This document shows positions 37,999 to 46,111 of a DNA stretch of 46,111 bases, in pieces. The stretch spans positions 1 to 46,111 of the forward strand of contig JAODMS010000193.1 in assembly GCA_025464925.1 (NCBI GenBank), in the 5' to 3' direction. Positions within the stretch are counted from its first letter, which is position 1. Each line of letters starts with the position of its first letter. A program made the position numbers and the translations under genes. This stretch comes from Arthrobacter sp. (GTDB lineage: Bacteria; Actinomycetota; Actinomycetes; Actinomycetales; Micrococcaceae). The notes below the pieces were generated by a model, which was not told the DNA's origin, searched no databases, and worked only from the letters and a program-made list of their open reading frames with translations.

Positions 37999-39864
37999 AT
38001 GAACGAATACCCGTTGATCGCCGACCACGGTCTCATCGGTGATCTGCAAACAGCGGCGCTGGTCGCAACCGACGGCACGCTTGATTGGTTTTGCAGTCCG
38101 CGCTTCGACTCACCCAGCATCTTCGCGTCCCTGCTGGACCATGCCCGCGGCGGTCACTTCAGCACCCGGCCTCTCGACGAAGCGTTCGCCACGAAGCAGC
38201 TCTACCTTCCCGACACGGCGACCCTCATCACGCGGTTCCTGACGAAGGATGGGGTCGGTGAACTGGTTGACTTCATGCCGACGACCGGCAAGTCGCCCAG
38301 CGGAGGGCATCGCCTGGTCCGGATGCTGAAATGCGTGCGGGGCCGGATCTCGTTCGGCATCGAGGTGGCTCCCCGGTTCGACTACGGCCGGCAGACCCAC
38401 CACCTGAGCGTCAGCGACGATGGCGCGGTCTTCGATGCCGGCGAAACCCGGCTGGCCCTCAGCCGCATCTGCGAGGAGGGGGACGAGCAGCCTAGCCGGC
38501 ATGACGCCACAGCCGAAGGCGACCTGCACCTCTCTCTGAGTCTGGAGGAAGGCCAGATGCGCGGCGTCGTTTTGGAGACGGGTCCGGATGTTGCGCCACG
38601 GATGATGCGTCCCGCTGACGCCCAGCGGCTGGCAGACGCCACCGCGCACTTCTGGCAGAACTGGTTGAGCCAGTCCACCTACGCCGGGCGCTGGCGCGAG
38701 GTGCTGGAACGGTCGGCCATCACCTTGAAGCTGCTGACTTATGCGCCGACCGGGGCCTTGGTGGCCGCTCCCACCGCCGGCCTGCCGGAAGAGATTGGCG
38801 GGGAACGCAACTGGGATTACCGGTTCACCTGGGTGCGGGACGCATCCTTCTCGGTACACACGCTGGTTCGGATGGGTTTCGTGGAGGAGGCTATCGCCTT
38901 CAGCCAGTGGCTCCACGACCGGGTTACCGAGCCACTGGACGGCGACACTGGCCCGCTGGACATCATGTACCGGGTGGACGGCAGCCCCGAACTCCACGAG
39001 GAGGTCTTGGCCGACTGGGAGGGCTACCGCGGCTCATACCCGGTGCGGATCGGGAACGGAGCTGCCGGGCAACTTCAACTGGACATCTACGGCGAAGCGC
39101 TCGACGCCATCCACTACATCGACCGCTTCGGCGTCGGGCTCGGCCAGCCCGGATGGCTCGCCATTTGCGCAGTGCTGGAGTGGCTCGCCGAGAACTGGGA
39201 CCGGCCGGACGAGGGAATCTGGGAGACCCGGGGCGGTCGCAAGGACTTCACCTACGGGAGATTGATGTGCTGGGTCGCGTTCGACCGCGCGATCCGGCTC
39301 GCGACGGCGCATGGCCGGCCGGCGCCTCTGGCGCGGTGGACTGCCGAGCGGGACGCGATCTACAACCAGATCATGGATAAGGGCTGGAACGCCGAACGTG
39401 GGGCATTCGTGCAGCAATACGGCGATACGGTTCTCGACGCTTCCCTGTTGAAGATGCCACAGGTCGGCTTCGTGGCGCCCGAGGATCCCATGTGGCAGTC
39501 AACCCTCCGCGCGATGGATACCGAGCTGGTGTCTGACAGCCTGGTCTACCGCTACGACCCGAGCGCGTCTCCCGACGGGCTCCGCGGCGACGAGGGTACG
39601 TTCTCCATGTGCAGTTTCCTCTACGTGGATGCCCTGGCACGGGCGGGCCGCGTTGATGACGCACGCCTGATTTTCGAGAAGATGCTGACGTATGCCAACC
39701 ATCTCGGCCTGTACTCCGAAGAGATCGCCGCCACCGGTGAACAGCTCGGCAATTTCCCGCAGGCGTTCACGCACCTCGCACTCATCGACGCCGCAATCAC
39801 CTTGAACAATTGCCTGAACGATGCTGCGGGCAAACCCGGCCGCTCCGGCCGCCGCCTGGGGTAG
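37999..39864 (+). CDS. GH15 family glycosidase (glucoamylase/trehalase-like)
   Basis: A 621-residue cytoplasmic enzyme (no signal peptide), with CGAGGAG upstream of the ATG. It starts with the family sequence YPLIADHGLIGDLQTAALV and an N-terminal beta domain. The (alpha/alpha)6 barrel carries RNWDYRFTWVRDASFS, WEGYRGSYPVRIGN (from 339), GIWETRGGRKDFTY with Glu409 as likely acid, and TGEQLGNFPQAFTH with Glu581 as likely base. Bacterial members cut alpha-glucosidic bonds in maltodextrins or trehalose; mycobacterial trehalase is in this family. Which sugar it uses cannot be read. The gene follows the dehydrogenase by 63 bases on the same strand, so co-expression is likely. Confidence 0.9.
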   Translation: MNEYPLIADHGLIGDLQTAALVATDGTLDWFCSPRFDSPSIFASLLDHARGGHFSTRPLDEAFATKQLYLPDTATLITRFLTKDGVGELVDFMPTTGKSPSGGHRLVRMLKCVRGRISFGIEVAPRFDYGRQTHHLSVSDDGAVFDAGETRLALSRICEEGDEQPSRHDATAEGDLHLSLSLEEGQMRGVVLETGPDVAPRMMRPADAQRLADATAHFWQNWLSQSTYAGRWREVLERSAITLKLLTYAPTGALVAAPTAGLPEEIGGERNWDYRFTWVRDASFSVHTLVRMGFVEEAIAFSQWLHDRVTEPLDGDTGPLDIMYRVDGSPELHEEVLADWEGYRGSYPVRIGNGAAGQLQLDIYGEALDAIHYIDRFGVGLGQPGWLAICAVLEWLAENWDRPDEGIWETRGGRKDFTYGRLMCWVAFDRAIRLATAHGRPAPLARWTAERDAIYNQIMDKGWNAERGAFVQQYGDTVLDASLLKMPQVGFVAPEDPMWQSTLRAMDTELVSDSLVYRYDPSASPDGLRGDEGTFSMCSFLYVDALARAGRVDDARLIFEKMLTYANHLGLYSEEIAATGEQLGNFPQAFTHLALIDAAITLNNCLNDAAGKPGRSGRRLG

Positions 39865-39922
39865 CTTCCGAAAATCCCAGCTGTTGTACCTAGCACCGCT
39901 GGCCGCTCCGCCCGGATGCCGG

Positions 39923-40477
39923 TCAGTGCGTCAGCCACCACTTCAGGACGGCGGCACCCCCGCCGGCGAGAGCCAGCAGCACTCCAGAGAGAAAAGTGCG
40001 CCCCGAGGCGCGTCTCCGCCGCAGATGCCCCACTACCCAGCCGAGTGCGGCCAGCCGGAACACGGTCACGCCTATCCCGAGTTGCAGTGCGGAAACGGTT
40101 TCCAGCCATCCCAGCAGGGCCGCGATCATCAGCAGCGCCGGAAGGGAAGTCGCGGAGATAATGGGAAGGGAATCACGCAGCTCGTGCCGTAGGTGTTCCC
40201 GGGTAAGGGACTGATCGGTGCGCACGCCGAAGCCAACCGACTCCGCGAGCACGTGTGCCACAAACGTCGACACGCCTGTACCCACGACATATGCCACCGC
40301 CTTGGGCCCGTTCAGGTCCTCCGGGTCAAGGGCCACGAGGGCCGCAAGCACAAGGACGTCACCGTAGACGAACGCCGAGACCCGACGCGCCGCGTCCTCC
40401 GCCGGGAGGGGCCCGTGCAAGAGCCCGCGAAGGAATCGGCGGAGACTCCAGGCAGAAGAACGATTTGTCGTCGCCAT
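39923..40477 (-). CDS. Small membrane protein of unknown function
   Basis: A 184-residue protein with about four to five hydrophobic segments (near residues 36-50, 60-80, 104-122, 128-150 and 160-178) and a basic N-terminus. Features such as SAFVYGDVLVLAALVAL and ESVGFGVRTDQSLTREHLRHELRDSLPII are not diagnostic for me. The ATG at 40477 has no ribosome site but lies 7 bases after TACACT (40485-40490), so its mRNA may be leaderless. It is on the opposite strand to the GH15 gene and converges on it. Confidence 0.7.
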   Translation of the reverse strand: MATTNRSSAWSLRRFLRGLLHGPLPAEDAARRVSAFVYGDVLVLAALVALDPEDLNGPKAVAYVVGTGVSTFVAHVLAESVGFGVRTDQSLTREHLRHELRDSLPIISATSLPALLMIAALLGWLETVSALQLGIGVTVFRLAALGWVVGHLRRRRASGRTFLSGVLLALAGGGAAVLKWWLTH

Positions 40478-40484
40478 GCTAGAC

Positions 40485-40490
40485 AGTGTA
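40485..40490 (-). promoter_or_regulatory. Candidate -10 box (TACACT), leaderless start
   Basis: On the minus strand TACACT is followed by GTCTAGC (7 bases) and the ATG at 40477. There is no ribosome site. The spacing equals that seen before rmlB and the transferase at 14130. Confidence 0.4.
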
Positions 40491-40602
40491 CTGATCCGGC
40501 TGTGAAGGCGGGGTTCGCACCGGAGAGCGCTAATGGTCGAGCGCTAAGCGACGTGCTTTCGAGCATAAGCGCGCACGGTCGGGCCGGACAGGACGGATAG
40601 CG

Positions 40603-40608
40603 TAGGCT
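40603..40608 (+). promoter_or_regulatory. Candidate -10 box (TAGGCT) for prfB
   Basis: TAGGCT is followed by TAAAAAACC (9 bases) and the prfB ATG, without a Shine-Dalgarno sequence. The hexamer is identical to those before glf and rmlB. A leaderless or almost leaderless mRNA is likely. Confidence 0.42.
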
Positions 40609-40617
40609 TAAAAAACC

Positions 40618-41733
40618 ATGGCAAACATCGATTTTCCCGCTGAAATCCGCGCGCTGCGCGCCACCTATGCCTCCATCGAAAACGTTTCGAACGTCGAGGC
40701 GCTCAAGGAAGACATCGCTGAACTGAGCGAACGGGCCGGCGAACCCAATCTCTGGGACGACCCCGCGGCCGCGCAGGTGATCACCTCCAGGCTCTCGCAC
40801 CGCCAGTCCGAGCTGGCACGCCTGGACTCCCTGGCCTCGCGGATCGACGACCTCGAAGTCCTCGTCGAACTTGGCCAGGACGAGGACGACGCCGCCTCCA
40901 TGGGGGAAGCCGCCACCGAGCTGGAATCGGTCCGGAAGGCCCTGACGGAGCTCGAGGTCGTGACGCTGCTGTCCGGCGAGTTCGACGAACGCGAAGCCGT
41001 GGTCACCATCCGGTCCGGCGCCGGCGGCGTGGACGCCGCGGACTTCGCCGAAATGCTGATGCGGATGTACCTGCGCTGGGCCGAACGCCACGGCTACCCG
41101 ACCACCATCATGGACACCTCCTATGCCGAAGAAGCCGGCCTGAAGTCCGCCACCTTCGAGGTCAAGGCCCCGTACGCCTACGGCACCCTGAGCGTCGAGG
41201 CCGGCACCCACCGGCTGGTCCGGATCAGCCCCTTCGACAACCAGGGCCGCCGCCAGACCTCGTTCGCCGCCGTCGAAGTGATCCCGCTGATCGAGCAGAC
41301 GGACTCCATCGACATTCCGGACAACGAGATCCGGGTGGACGTCTTCCGCTCGTCCGGGCCGGGCGGCCAGTCGGTCAACACCACCGACTCCGCCGTCCGC
41401 CTGACCCACCTCCCCACCGGCACCGTCGTGTCGATGCAGAACGAGAAGTCCCAGCTGCAGAACCGTGCCGCGGCCCTGCGCGTGCTGCAGTCCCGCCTGC
41501 TGCTGCTCAAGAAGGAGCAGGAGGACGCGGAGAAGAAGGCCTTCGCCGGCGATGTGAAGGCCTCCTGGGGCGACCAGATGCGCTCCTACGTGCTCAATCC
41601 CTACCAGATGGTCAAGGACCTCCGCACCGAGCATGAGGTCGGCAACACCTCGGCAGTGTTCGACGGTGAGATCGATGACTTCATCGACGCCGGCATCCGC
41701 TGGCGGACCGACAACCGGAACGCCGACAAGTAA
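40618..41733 (+). CDS. prfB: Peptide chain release factor 2
   Basis: RF2 ends translation at UGA and UAA. The 371-residue protein has the stop-codon recognition motif SPF (in [11 protein letters not shown]) and the catalytic GGQ in [16 protein letters not shown], with the N-terminal helical domain before them. The gene is one continuous frame: it lacks the in-frame UGA and +1 frameshift that controls E. coli prfB, as is normal in Actinobacteria. It starts the conserved prfB-ftsE-ftsX block. Confidence 0.98.
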   Translation: MANIDFPAEIRALRATYASIENVSNVEALKEDIAELSERAGEPNLWDDPAAAQVITSRLSHRQSELARLDSLASRIDDLEVLVELGQDEDDAASMGEAATELESVRKALTELEVVTLLSGEFDEREAVVTIRSGAGGVDAADFAEMLMRMYLRWAERHGYPTTIMDTSYAEEAGLKSATFEVKAPYAYGTLSVEAGTHRLVRISPFDNQGRRQTSFAAVEVIPLIEQTDSIDIPDNEIRVDVFRSSGPGGQSVNTTDSAVRLTHLPTGTVVSMQNEKSQLQNRAAALRVLQSRLLLLKKEQEDAEKKAFAGDVKASWGDQMRSYVLNPYQMVKDLRTEHEVGNTSAVFDGEIDDFIDAGIRWRTDNRNADK

Positions 41734-41814
41734 CCGCCCGGACAGTCCAGGGCCTGTGCGGCGCGGCCCGCGGGCAGGCGCCCCGCGCGACACACCCCGC
41801 CGCTCCGGCCGATC

Positions 41815-41836
41815 CGCAGGTTCCCCTGCGTATAGT
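41815..41836 (+). promoter_or_regulatory. Inverted repeat and -10 box upstream of ftsE
   Basis: CGCAGG (41815-41820), TTCC, CCTGCG (41825-41830) form a 6-bp inverted repeat directly followed by TATAGT (41831-41836), a good -10 hexamer. The repeat fills the spacer between where -35 and -10 would be, so it may be an operator. A transcript would start near 41843, about 90 bases before the ftsE ATG. Confidence 0.4.
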
Positions 41837-41932
41837 CGAGGAGCCGGAGCTCTACTTCCCCCAAACGAAAGCCCTTGCGCCGGCAGCAGAACCGGGCACT
41901 AAACAGCCGTGGCCTGCAGGGTACTAAGGGCC

Positions 41933-42724
41933 ATGATCCGTTTCGAAAATGTCACCAAGGTCTACGACCAGAATGCGCGTCCTGCACTGGACTCGATCAA
42001 TCTGGAGATCAACCGTGGTGAATTCGCCTTCCTGGTCGGCGCCTCGGGGTCCGGCAAGTCGACCTTCCTGCGCCTGGTCCTCAAGGAGGACCGCGCCTCC
42101 TCCGGAGCCGTCTACGTAGCCGGGCAGAACGTAGCAAACATTTCCAGCTGGCGCGTGCCCAGGCTCCGCCGGGGGATCGGCGTCGTCTTCCAGGACTTCC
42201 GGCTGCTCCCGCAGAAGAACGTATTCGCCAATGTCGCCTTCGCGATGCAGGTCATCGGCAAGAGCCGCAGCGTCATCCGCGACACCGTCCCGGAGGTCCT
42301 CAAGACGGTCGGCCTCGAGGGCAAGGAAAACCGCCTGCCGCACGAACTTTCCGGTGGCGAGCAGCAGCGCGTGGCGATCGCCCGCGCCGTCGTCAACCGT
42401 CCCGGCATCCTGCTGGCCGACGAGCCGACGGGAAACCTCGATCCGACCACCTCCATGGGCATCATGGGCGTGCTGGACAAGATCAACCAGAACGGCACCA
42501 CCGTCGTGATGGCGACCCACGACGACGACATCGTCAACGAGATGCGCAAGCGCGTCGTCGAACTCCGCCACGGCGTCGTGATCCGTGACGAGGCCAGGGC
42601 CCTGTACACCTCCATGATTCCGGTCGTGGGAGCGTCGCGTCGGCTCCGGGACGCCAGCGGCCGGGACCACGGGCCCGCGGCGGATGCCCCGCCCTACGAA
42701 ACCGCAGGGGAGGGCCAGCTGTGA
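41933..42724 (+). CDS. ftsE: Cell division ABC transporter ATPase FtsE
   Basis: FtsE binds ATP and, with FtsX, controls peptidoglycan hydrolases at the division site. The ATG at 41933 starts [13 protein letters not shown], the usual N-terminus; the frame is open further up but without support. Walker [11 protein letters not shown]-loop [13 protein letters not shown], signature [14 protein letters not shown] and Walker [14 protein letters not shown] are present. The ATPase core ends near residue 220, and an extra polar tail of about 40 residues follows (to 263), longer than in E. coli. The stop overlaps the ftsX GTG (GTGA at 42721-42724). Confidence 0.97.
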   Translation: MIRFENVTKVYDQNARPALDSINLEINRGEFAFLVGASGSGKSTFLRLVLKEDRASSGAVYVAGQNVANISSWRVPRLRRGIGVVFQDFRLLPQKNVFANVAFAMQVIGKSRSVIRDTVPEVLKTVGLEGKENRLPHELSGGEQQRVAIARAVVNRPGILLADEPTGNLDPTTSMGIMGVLDKINQNGTTVVMATHDDDIVNEMRKRVVELRHGVVIRDEARALYTSMIPVVGASRRLRDASGRDHGPAADAPPYETAGEGQL

Positions 42725-43635
42725 GGCTTGCATTCGTCCTCGGCGAGATCGGAAGCGGCCTGCGCCGCAACCTGTCCATGGTGGTCTCCGTCATCCTGGT
42801 GACCTTCGTGTCCCTGACCTTCGTCGGCGCTGCCGGCATGCTGCAGCTGCAGATCAACCAGATGAAGGGCTACTGGTACGACAAAGTCCAGGTGGCCATC
42901 TTCCTGTGCAGCGACGGTTCGACGGCGGCCGGCTGCGCCACCGGCCCGGCCACGCCGGAACAGCAGGAGAACCTGCGGGTCCTCCTGGAGTCGCCCGCGG
43001 TGGCCCAGTACGTGAACGATTTCCAGTTTGAGTCCAAGGAAGACGCCTACGGGCATTTCAAGGAACAGTTCTCCAATTCCCCCATCGTCGACTCGGTGAC
43101 GCCGGACCAGCTGCCGGCCTCGTTCCGGATCAACATGAAGGACCCGGAGAAGTACCAGATCATCAGCGAGACGTTCTCCTCCCAGGCCGGGGTTGAAACC
43201 GTGATCGACCAGCGCCAGCTCCTCGAGCGGCTCTTCTCCGCGATGAACGCGGCCTCCCTGGTAGCGGTGAGTATCGCCGGCGTGATGATTGTCTGCGCCA
43301 TCCTCCTGATCGCGACCACCATCCGGCTCTCCGCCTTCAGCCGCCGCCGTGAAACGGGCATCATGCGTCTGGTGGGGGCATCCAAGGCGCTCATCCAGCT
43401 GCCCTTCATCCTGGAGGGCGTCATTGCGGCCGTGATCGGTGCAGCCCTCGCCTCGGGCACGCTGTGGGCAGCGGCCCACTTCTTCCTCGGCGAGTACCTG
43501 TCCAAGCAGTACCCGGACACCGCCTTCATCTCACCCGGCCAGACACTCATCCTGGTCCCTGCCCTGATCGGCCTGGGCGTCCTGCTGGCCGGAACATCAT
43601 CCCTGCTGACCCTCCGCCGATACCTGAAGGTCTAG
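42721..43635 (+). CDS. ftsX: Cell division protein FtsX
   Basis: A 304-residue membrane protein with one N-terminal helix (about 20-45), an extracytoplasmic domain (about 46-175, with the disulfide-prone pair Cys61 and Cys70 in [13 protein letters not shown]) and three further helices. In the family this external domain binds and activates a cell-wall hydrolase when FtsE hydrolyses [30 protein letters not shown] is the typical FtsX cytoplasmic loop. The GTG start overlaps ftsE; the M23 peptidase gene follows 26 bases later and is the likely partner hydrolase. Confidence 0.96.
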   Translation: MRLAFVLGEIGSGLRRNLSMVVSVILVTFVSLTFVGAAGMLQLQINQMKGYWYDKVQVAIFLCSDGSTAAGCATGPATPEQQENLRVLLESPAVAQYVNDFQFESKEDAYGHFKEQFSNSPIVDSVTPDQLPASFRINMKDPEKYQIISETFSSQAGVETVIDQRQLLERLFSAMNAASLVAVSIAGVMIVCAILLIATTIRLSAFSRRRETGIMRLVGASKALIQLPFILEGVIAAVIGAALASGTLWAAAHFFLGEYLSKQYPDTAFISPGQTLILVPALIGLGVLLAGTSSLLTLRRYLKV

Positions 43636-43661
43636 CTGTGCGCATCGAAAGAGGAACGTCT

Positions 43662-45050
43662 ATGAGACCGCTGGACCTACCCTCCCTGCGGGTCCGACTG
43701 CTCGGGAGCCGCAGCCGGATGATCAGCGCTACGCTGGCGCTGGCCCTCGCGGCGACCGTAAGCGCCTCGGGCCCGGTGGCATTCGCAGACACCCTCGAGG
43801 ACCAGCAGGCGGCCCTCCGGGACGAAGCGGCCCGGGTCCAGCATTCCCTCGAATTCGTGGATGCCCGGATCGCCCAGGCCGCAGGGGACCTCGTGCTGTA
43901 CCGGGGCCAGCTGCCCGGAGCCCAGCAGGCACTGCTGGAGGCGCAGGGACGCGTGGCCGGGGCGGTCAAGGAAGTGGAGGCGCTGGCAGCCCGCGTGGAC
44001 CTCGCGCAGCAGAACAAAGCCAAGATCACCCAGCAGCTGGAGTCGGACAAGCAGAAGATCGCGGACACGAAGAAGCTGATCGGCCAGATCGCCACGCAGG
44101 CCTACAAGTCCGGCGGTGTCCCGTCCAACCTGTCGCTGTTCTTCGGCTCGAGCAAGGGCGGCAGCCTGACCGACACCATCGACCTGGCCGACCAGGCGAT
44201 GCGCAGCCAGAACTCCGCCATGGACAAGCTGACCCAGCAAAATGCCACCAACGTCAACTCGCAGGCCAGGCTGGTTGCCGTGGAAGCCGAAATCACGGAC
44301 CTCAAGGCGAAGGCGGACGCCGCCCTGGCCAGGGAAAAGGCCGCCCGCGACGAAGCCGAAGCCAAGAAGGCCCAGGTGGACAAGCTCATCGCCGACACCA
44401 CCCGGCTCGACGCCGAGCTGCAGGCGGCCAAGCCCGCCATCCAGGGCCAGCTGGCCCAGGTCAAGTCCCAGCAGGATACCGTCGCCGCGGAAATCGTCGA
44501 ACGGGACCGGAAGCTGCGCGAGGCCTGGGAAGCCGAGCAGCGGCGGATCGCCGAGGCAGCCGCGGCCGCGGCACGCGCCCGCGGCGCGGCCGTCCAGCCA
44601 TACGTCGCGGTCCAGGGGTCGCCGTCGGCTTTTGGCCTCCGGAACCCCTTCGCCGCAGGCGTCCCGATCAGCTCCGGCTTTGGCTGGCGCGCAACGCCGC
44701 CCGGAACCATCGACTTCTACGGCCAGGGCGGCTACATGCACACCGGTCTCGACTTCGGTGCCGCCTGCGGCACGCCCGTCTACGCCGCTGCGGCCGGCAC
44801 GGTCTTCTCGGCCGGCTGGGGCAACGACGGCGGCGGCAACAATGTGAAGATTTCGCACGGCGTGGTCCAGGGCAACTCGTTGACCACGATTTACTACCAC
44901 AACAGCAGCGTGACGGTATCGCCCGGGCAGCAGGTCAGCCAGGGGCAGCTGATTGCGTATTCGGGAACCACCGGCAACTCCACGGGCTGTCACTCGCACT
45001 TCGAGACCTGGCTCAACGGCACGGCCGTGAACCCGATAAACCTGCTCTGA
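43662..45050 (+). CDS. Secreted coiled-coil M23 peptidase, likely FtsEX-controlled
   Basis: A 462-residue exported protein. GAGGA precedes the ATG at 43662; the frame is open upstream into ftsX but that part is an overlap artefact. A signal peptide ends around AFADTL (residue about 43). Two long coiled-coil stretches follow (roughly 45-140 and 195-300), as in EnvC and PcsB. The C-terminal M23 domain carries the zinc ligands in HTGLDF and CHSHFE and the lysostaphin-type fold. Such proteins cut peptidoglycan cross-bridges or activate amidases under FtsEX control. Both zinc motifs are intact, so it is probably an active endopeptidase. EnvC-like proteins that act only as activators usually have a degenerate site. 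Confidence 0.93.
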   Translation: MRPLDLPSLRVRLLGSRSRMISATLALALAATVSASGPVAFADTLEDQQAALRDEAARVQHSLEFVDARIAQAAGDLVLYRGQLPGAQQALLEAQGRVAGAVKEVEALAARVDLAQQNKAKITQQLESDKQKIADTKKLIGQIATQAYKSGGVPSNLSLFFGSSKGGSLTDTIDLADQAMRSQNSAMDKLTQQNATNVNSQARLVAVEAEITDLKAKADAALAREKAARDEAEAKKAQVDKLIADTTRLDAELQAAKPAIQGQLAQVKSQQDTVAAEIVERDRKLREAWEAEQRRIAEAAAAAARARGAAVQPYVAVQGSPSAFGLRNPFAAGVPISSGFGWRATPPGTIDFYGQGGYMHTGLDFGAACGTPVYAAAAGTVFSAGWGNDGGGNNVKISHGVVQGNSLTTIYYHNSSVTVSPGQQVSQGQLIAYSGTTGNSTGCHSHFETWLNGTAVNPINLL

Positions 45051-45057
45051 CCCGCAC

Positions 45058-45093
45058 CGGCAGAGGCCATCAGCCCGCGTGGCCGCTCTGCCG
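45058..45093. terminator. Hairpin after the M23 peptidase gene
   Basis: CGGCAGAG (45058-45065) pairs with CTCTGCCG (45086-45093); an inner GCCA/TGGC pairing extends it across a two-base bulge. It lies 7 bases after the peptidase stop and directly before the smpB -10 box. Confidence 0.5.
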
Positions 45094-45099
45094 TAAACT
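45094..45099 (+). promoter_or_regulatory. Candidate -10 box (TAAACT) for smpB
   Basis: TAAACT directly follows the terminator hairpin and lies 60 bases before the smpB GTG. Its -35 region would fall in the hairpin. A start near 45106 would give a 54-base leader. Confidence 0.35.
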
Positions 45100-45159
45100 G
45101 GAGGAACTCCGCGCCACACCGGCCGGACTGAGCCGCCAAGAGATCCGAGGAGTTCTACC

Positions 45160-45630
45160 GTGCCTAAAGAAAGTGGCCGTAAGGTAGTGGCCACCAACCG
45201 CAAGGCCCGGCACGACTACCACGTCCTGGACACGTACGAGGCCGGCATCGCCCTGATGGGCACGGAAGTGAAGTCCCTGCGCGAGGGCCACGCCTCCATG
45301 GTCGATGGCTTCTGCACCTTCTACAACGACGAGTTGTGGATGGAGGGCATCCATATTCCCGAGTACCACCAGGGGAGCTGGACCAACCATGCCGCACGCC
45401 GGCGTCGCAAATTGCTGCTGCACCGGGACGAGCTCACCAAGATCTCCCACAAGATCCGCGAATCGGGCTTCACGATCGTGCCGCTGCAGCTGTACTTCCT
45501 GGACGGCCGGGCGAAGGTCGAGATCGGCGTCGCACGCGGCAAGAAGGAATACGACAAGCGCCAGACGTTGCGGGAGCAGCAGGACAAGCGCGAGGCCTTG
45601 CGCGTCATGCGCGAACGGAACCGCCGCTGA
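45160..45630 (+). CDS. smpB: SsrA-binding protein SmpB
   Basis: SmpB binds tmRNA and brings it to stalled ribosomes for trans-translation. The 156-residue protein has a GTG start with GAGGAG 7 bases upstream. Hallmarks are VVATNRKARHDYHVLDTYEAGI, LMGTEVKSLREGHASMVDGF, the IPEYHQGSWTNHAARRRRKLLLH loop and the C-terminal KKEYDKRQTLREQQDKRE tail, which enters the ribosomal mRNA channel. It lies 114 bases before ssrA on the same strand. Confidence 0.97.
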   Translation: MPKESGRKVVATNRKARHDYHVLDTYEAGIALMGTEVKSLREGHASMVDGFCTFYNDELWMEGIHIPEYHQGSWTNHAARRRRKLLLHRDELTKISHKIRESGFTIVPLQLYFLDGRAKVEIGVARGKKEYDKRQTLREQQDKREALRVMRERNRR

Positions 45631-45705
45631 CGCACCGCTGACAGGCCGGGGAATGTTTCCGGGCCGGCGTGCGTTATGCTAGATAGTCCGGGAAGGATAG
45701 GCGCT

Positions 45706-45720
45706 GATACCGCGGGTATC
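45706..45720. repeat. Short perfect inverted repeat before ssrA
   Basis: GATACC, GCG, GGTATC form a 15-base perfect inverted repeat 24 bases before the mature 5' end of tmRNA. It could be a processing hairpin in pre-tmRNA or a protein site. No function can be read. Confidence 0.35.
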
Positions 45721-45744
45721 CGGACCGGGTTGATAAAAAAATAC

Positions 45745-46111
45745 GGGGATGATCGGTTTCGACGATGTTAGTCGCGACAGGTGAAGCGGGCCGAGGATGC
45801 AGAATTATCTCGTAAACGCTGTCTGCAAACCAATAAGTGCCGAATCAAAACGAACTGACTTCGCTCTCGCTGCCTAAGCAGTAAGACAGTCCGTCAGCCC
45901 GAGGTTGCTATTGCCCCGGATCCTGGCGTCATTTAGATAGCCACTGCTGTTTACCCCCGTCATCGGGGTGAACGGGACTCTTAGATGACTGGGCCCGGAT
46001 CAGCCAGCTGTTTGCAGCGTGGCTGGGGCCGAGAAAATCCAACGCAAACTGCGCCCGGAGAAGCCCTGACAACACGACATCGGACGGGGGTTCAATTCCC
46101 CCCATCTCCAC
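45745..46111 (+). ncRNA. ssrA: Transfer-messenger RNA (tmRNA), 3' end cut by two bases
   Basis: The 5' end GGGGAUGAUCGGUUUCGAC and the 3' end with a T-arm-like GGGGGTTCAATTCCCCC and CATCTCCAC are diagnostic; GGGGAUG pairs with CAUCUCC to make the acceptor stem. The mature CCA end needs CA beyond the window edge. The resume codon is GCC at 45839-45841, giving the tag AESKRTDFALAA (45839-45874) and a TAA at 45875-45877; ALAA is the typical degradation signal. tmRNA tags stalled nascent proteins for proteolysis together with SmpB encoded just upstream. Confidence 0.97.

Noticed and set aside
40618..40710. Programmed frameshift in prfB
   Set aside because: The frame is continuous from the ATG, without an in-frame TGA or a slippery CTT TGA site.
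40312..41793. 493-codon minus-strand frame over prfB
   Set aside because: It is a shadow of prfB with low-complexity composition.
43677..45203. 508-codon minus-strand frame over the M23 peptidase gene
   Set aside because: It is antisense to a gene with signal peptide, coiled coils and zinc motifs on the plus strand.
45929..46111. Minus-strand ORF starting MEMGGIEPPS
   Set aside because: It is antisense to the 3' part of tmRNA and is a well-known type of spurious annotation.

Overview
The window is GC-rich and gene-dense. It reads as a chromosomal segment of a Micrococcaceae-type actinobacterium (Arthrobacter/Pseudarthrobacter-like). I base this on the gene families and order (prfB-ftsE-ftsX-M23 peptidase-smpB-ssrA at the right end), the tmRNA tag AESKRTDFALAA, the frequent GTG/TTG starts and the fused RmlC-RmlD enzyme. 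The genus is an inference; no 16S gene is present.

Region 1 (1-820) is the 5' part of an FHA-domain membrane ATPase-type gene that runs off the left edge. Region 2 (1086-17342) is a cell-surface polysaccharide locus. On the plus strand lie glf, a GlfT2-like galactofuranosyltransferase, and the two subunits of a Wzm/Wzt ABC exporter. On the minus strand an apparent eight-gene run (14032 to 5943) encodes a Wzx-like flippase, four family-2 glycosyltransferases, a DUF2304 protein, rmlA and a large DUF6541 membrane protein. A further glycosyltransferase, rmlB and an rmlC-rmlD fusion follow on the plus strand. Together they would make dTDP-rhamnose and UDP-galactofuranose, assemble a rhamnose/galactofuranose-containing polymer on a lipid carrier and export it. 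The enzymes resemble mycobacterial galactan synthesis, but no arabinan or mycolate genes are present here.

Region 3 (17426-22523) holds two paralogous DUF2142 membrane proteins, a PstS-like lipoprotein translationally coupled to one of them, and a GtrA-like protein preceded by a possible leaderless leader ORF. This looks like a membrane glycosylation module and is the least explained part of the window. Region 4 (22740-25238) is a secreted GH25 muramidase with four C-terminal repeats. Region 5 (25530-30295) is a Tad/Flp pilus operon with tadA, tadB, tadC, a small Flp-like pilin, two TadE-like pseudopilins and a TadG-like protein.

Region 6 (30389-40477) is a mixed metabolic block: a BASS-type transporter, an MDR dehydrogenase paired with a self-sufficient P450-reductase fusion, a GAP-family membrane protein, a divergent glucose-6-phosphate dehydrogenase, a GH15 glycosidase and a small membrane protein. 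It has two gene-poor gaps and looks like accessory material placed between the pilus operon and the core block. Region 7 (40618-46111) is core: prfB, ftsE, ftsX, a secreted M23 peptidase likely working with FtsEX, smpB and ssrA (missing its last two bases).

Several genes start 6-9 bases after a TANNNT -10 hexamer with no Shine-Dalgarno sequence, which suggests leaderless transcripts. No tRNA, rRNA, CRISPR array, insertion sequence or prophage was found.
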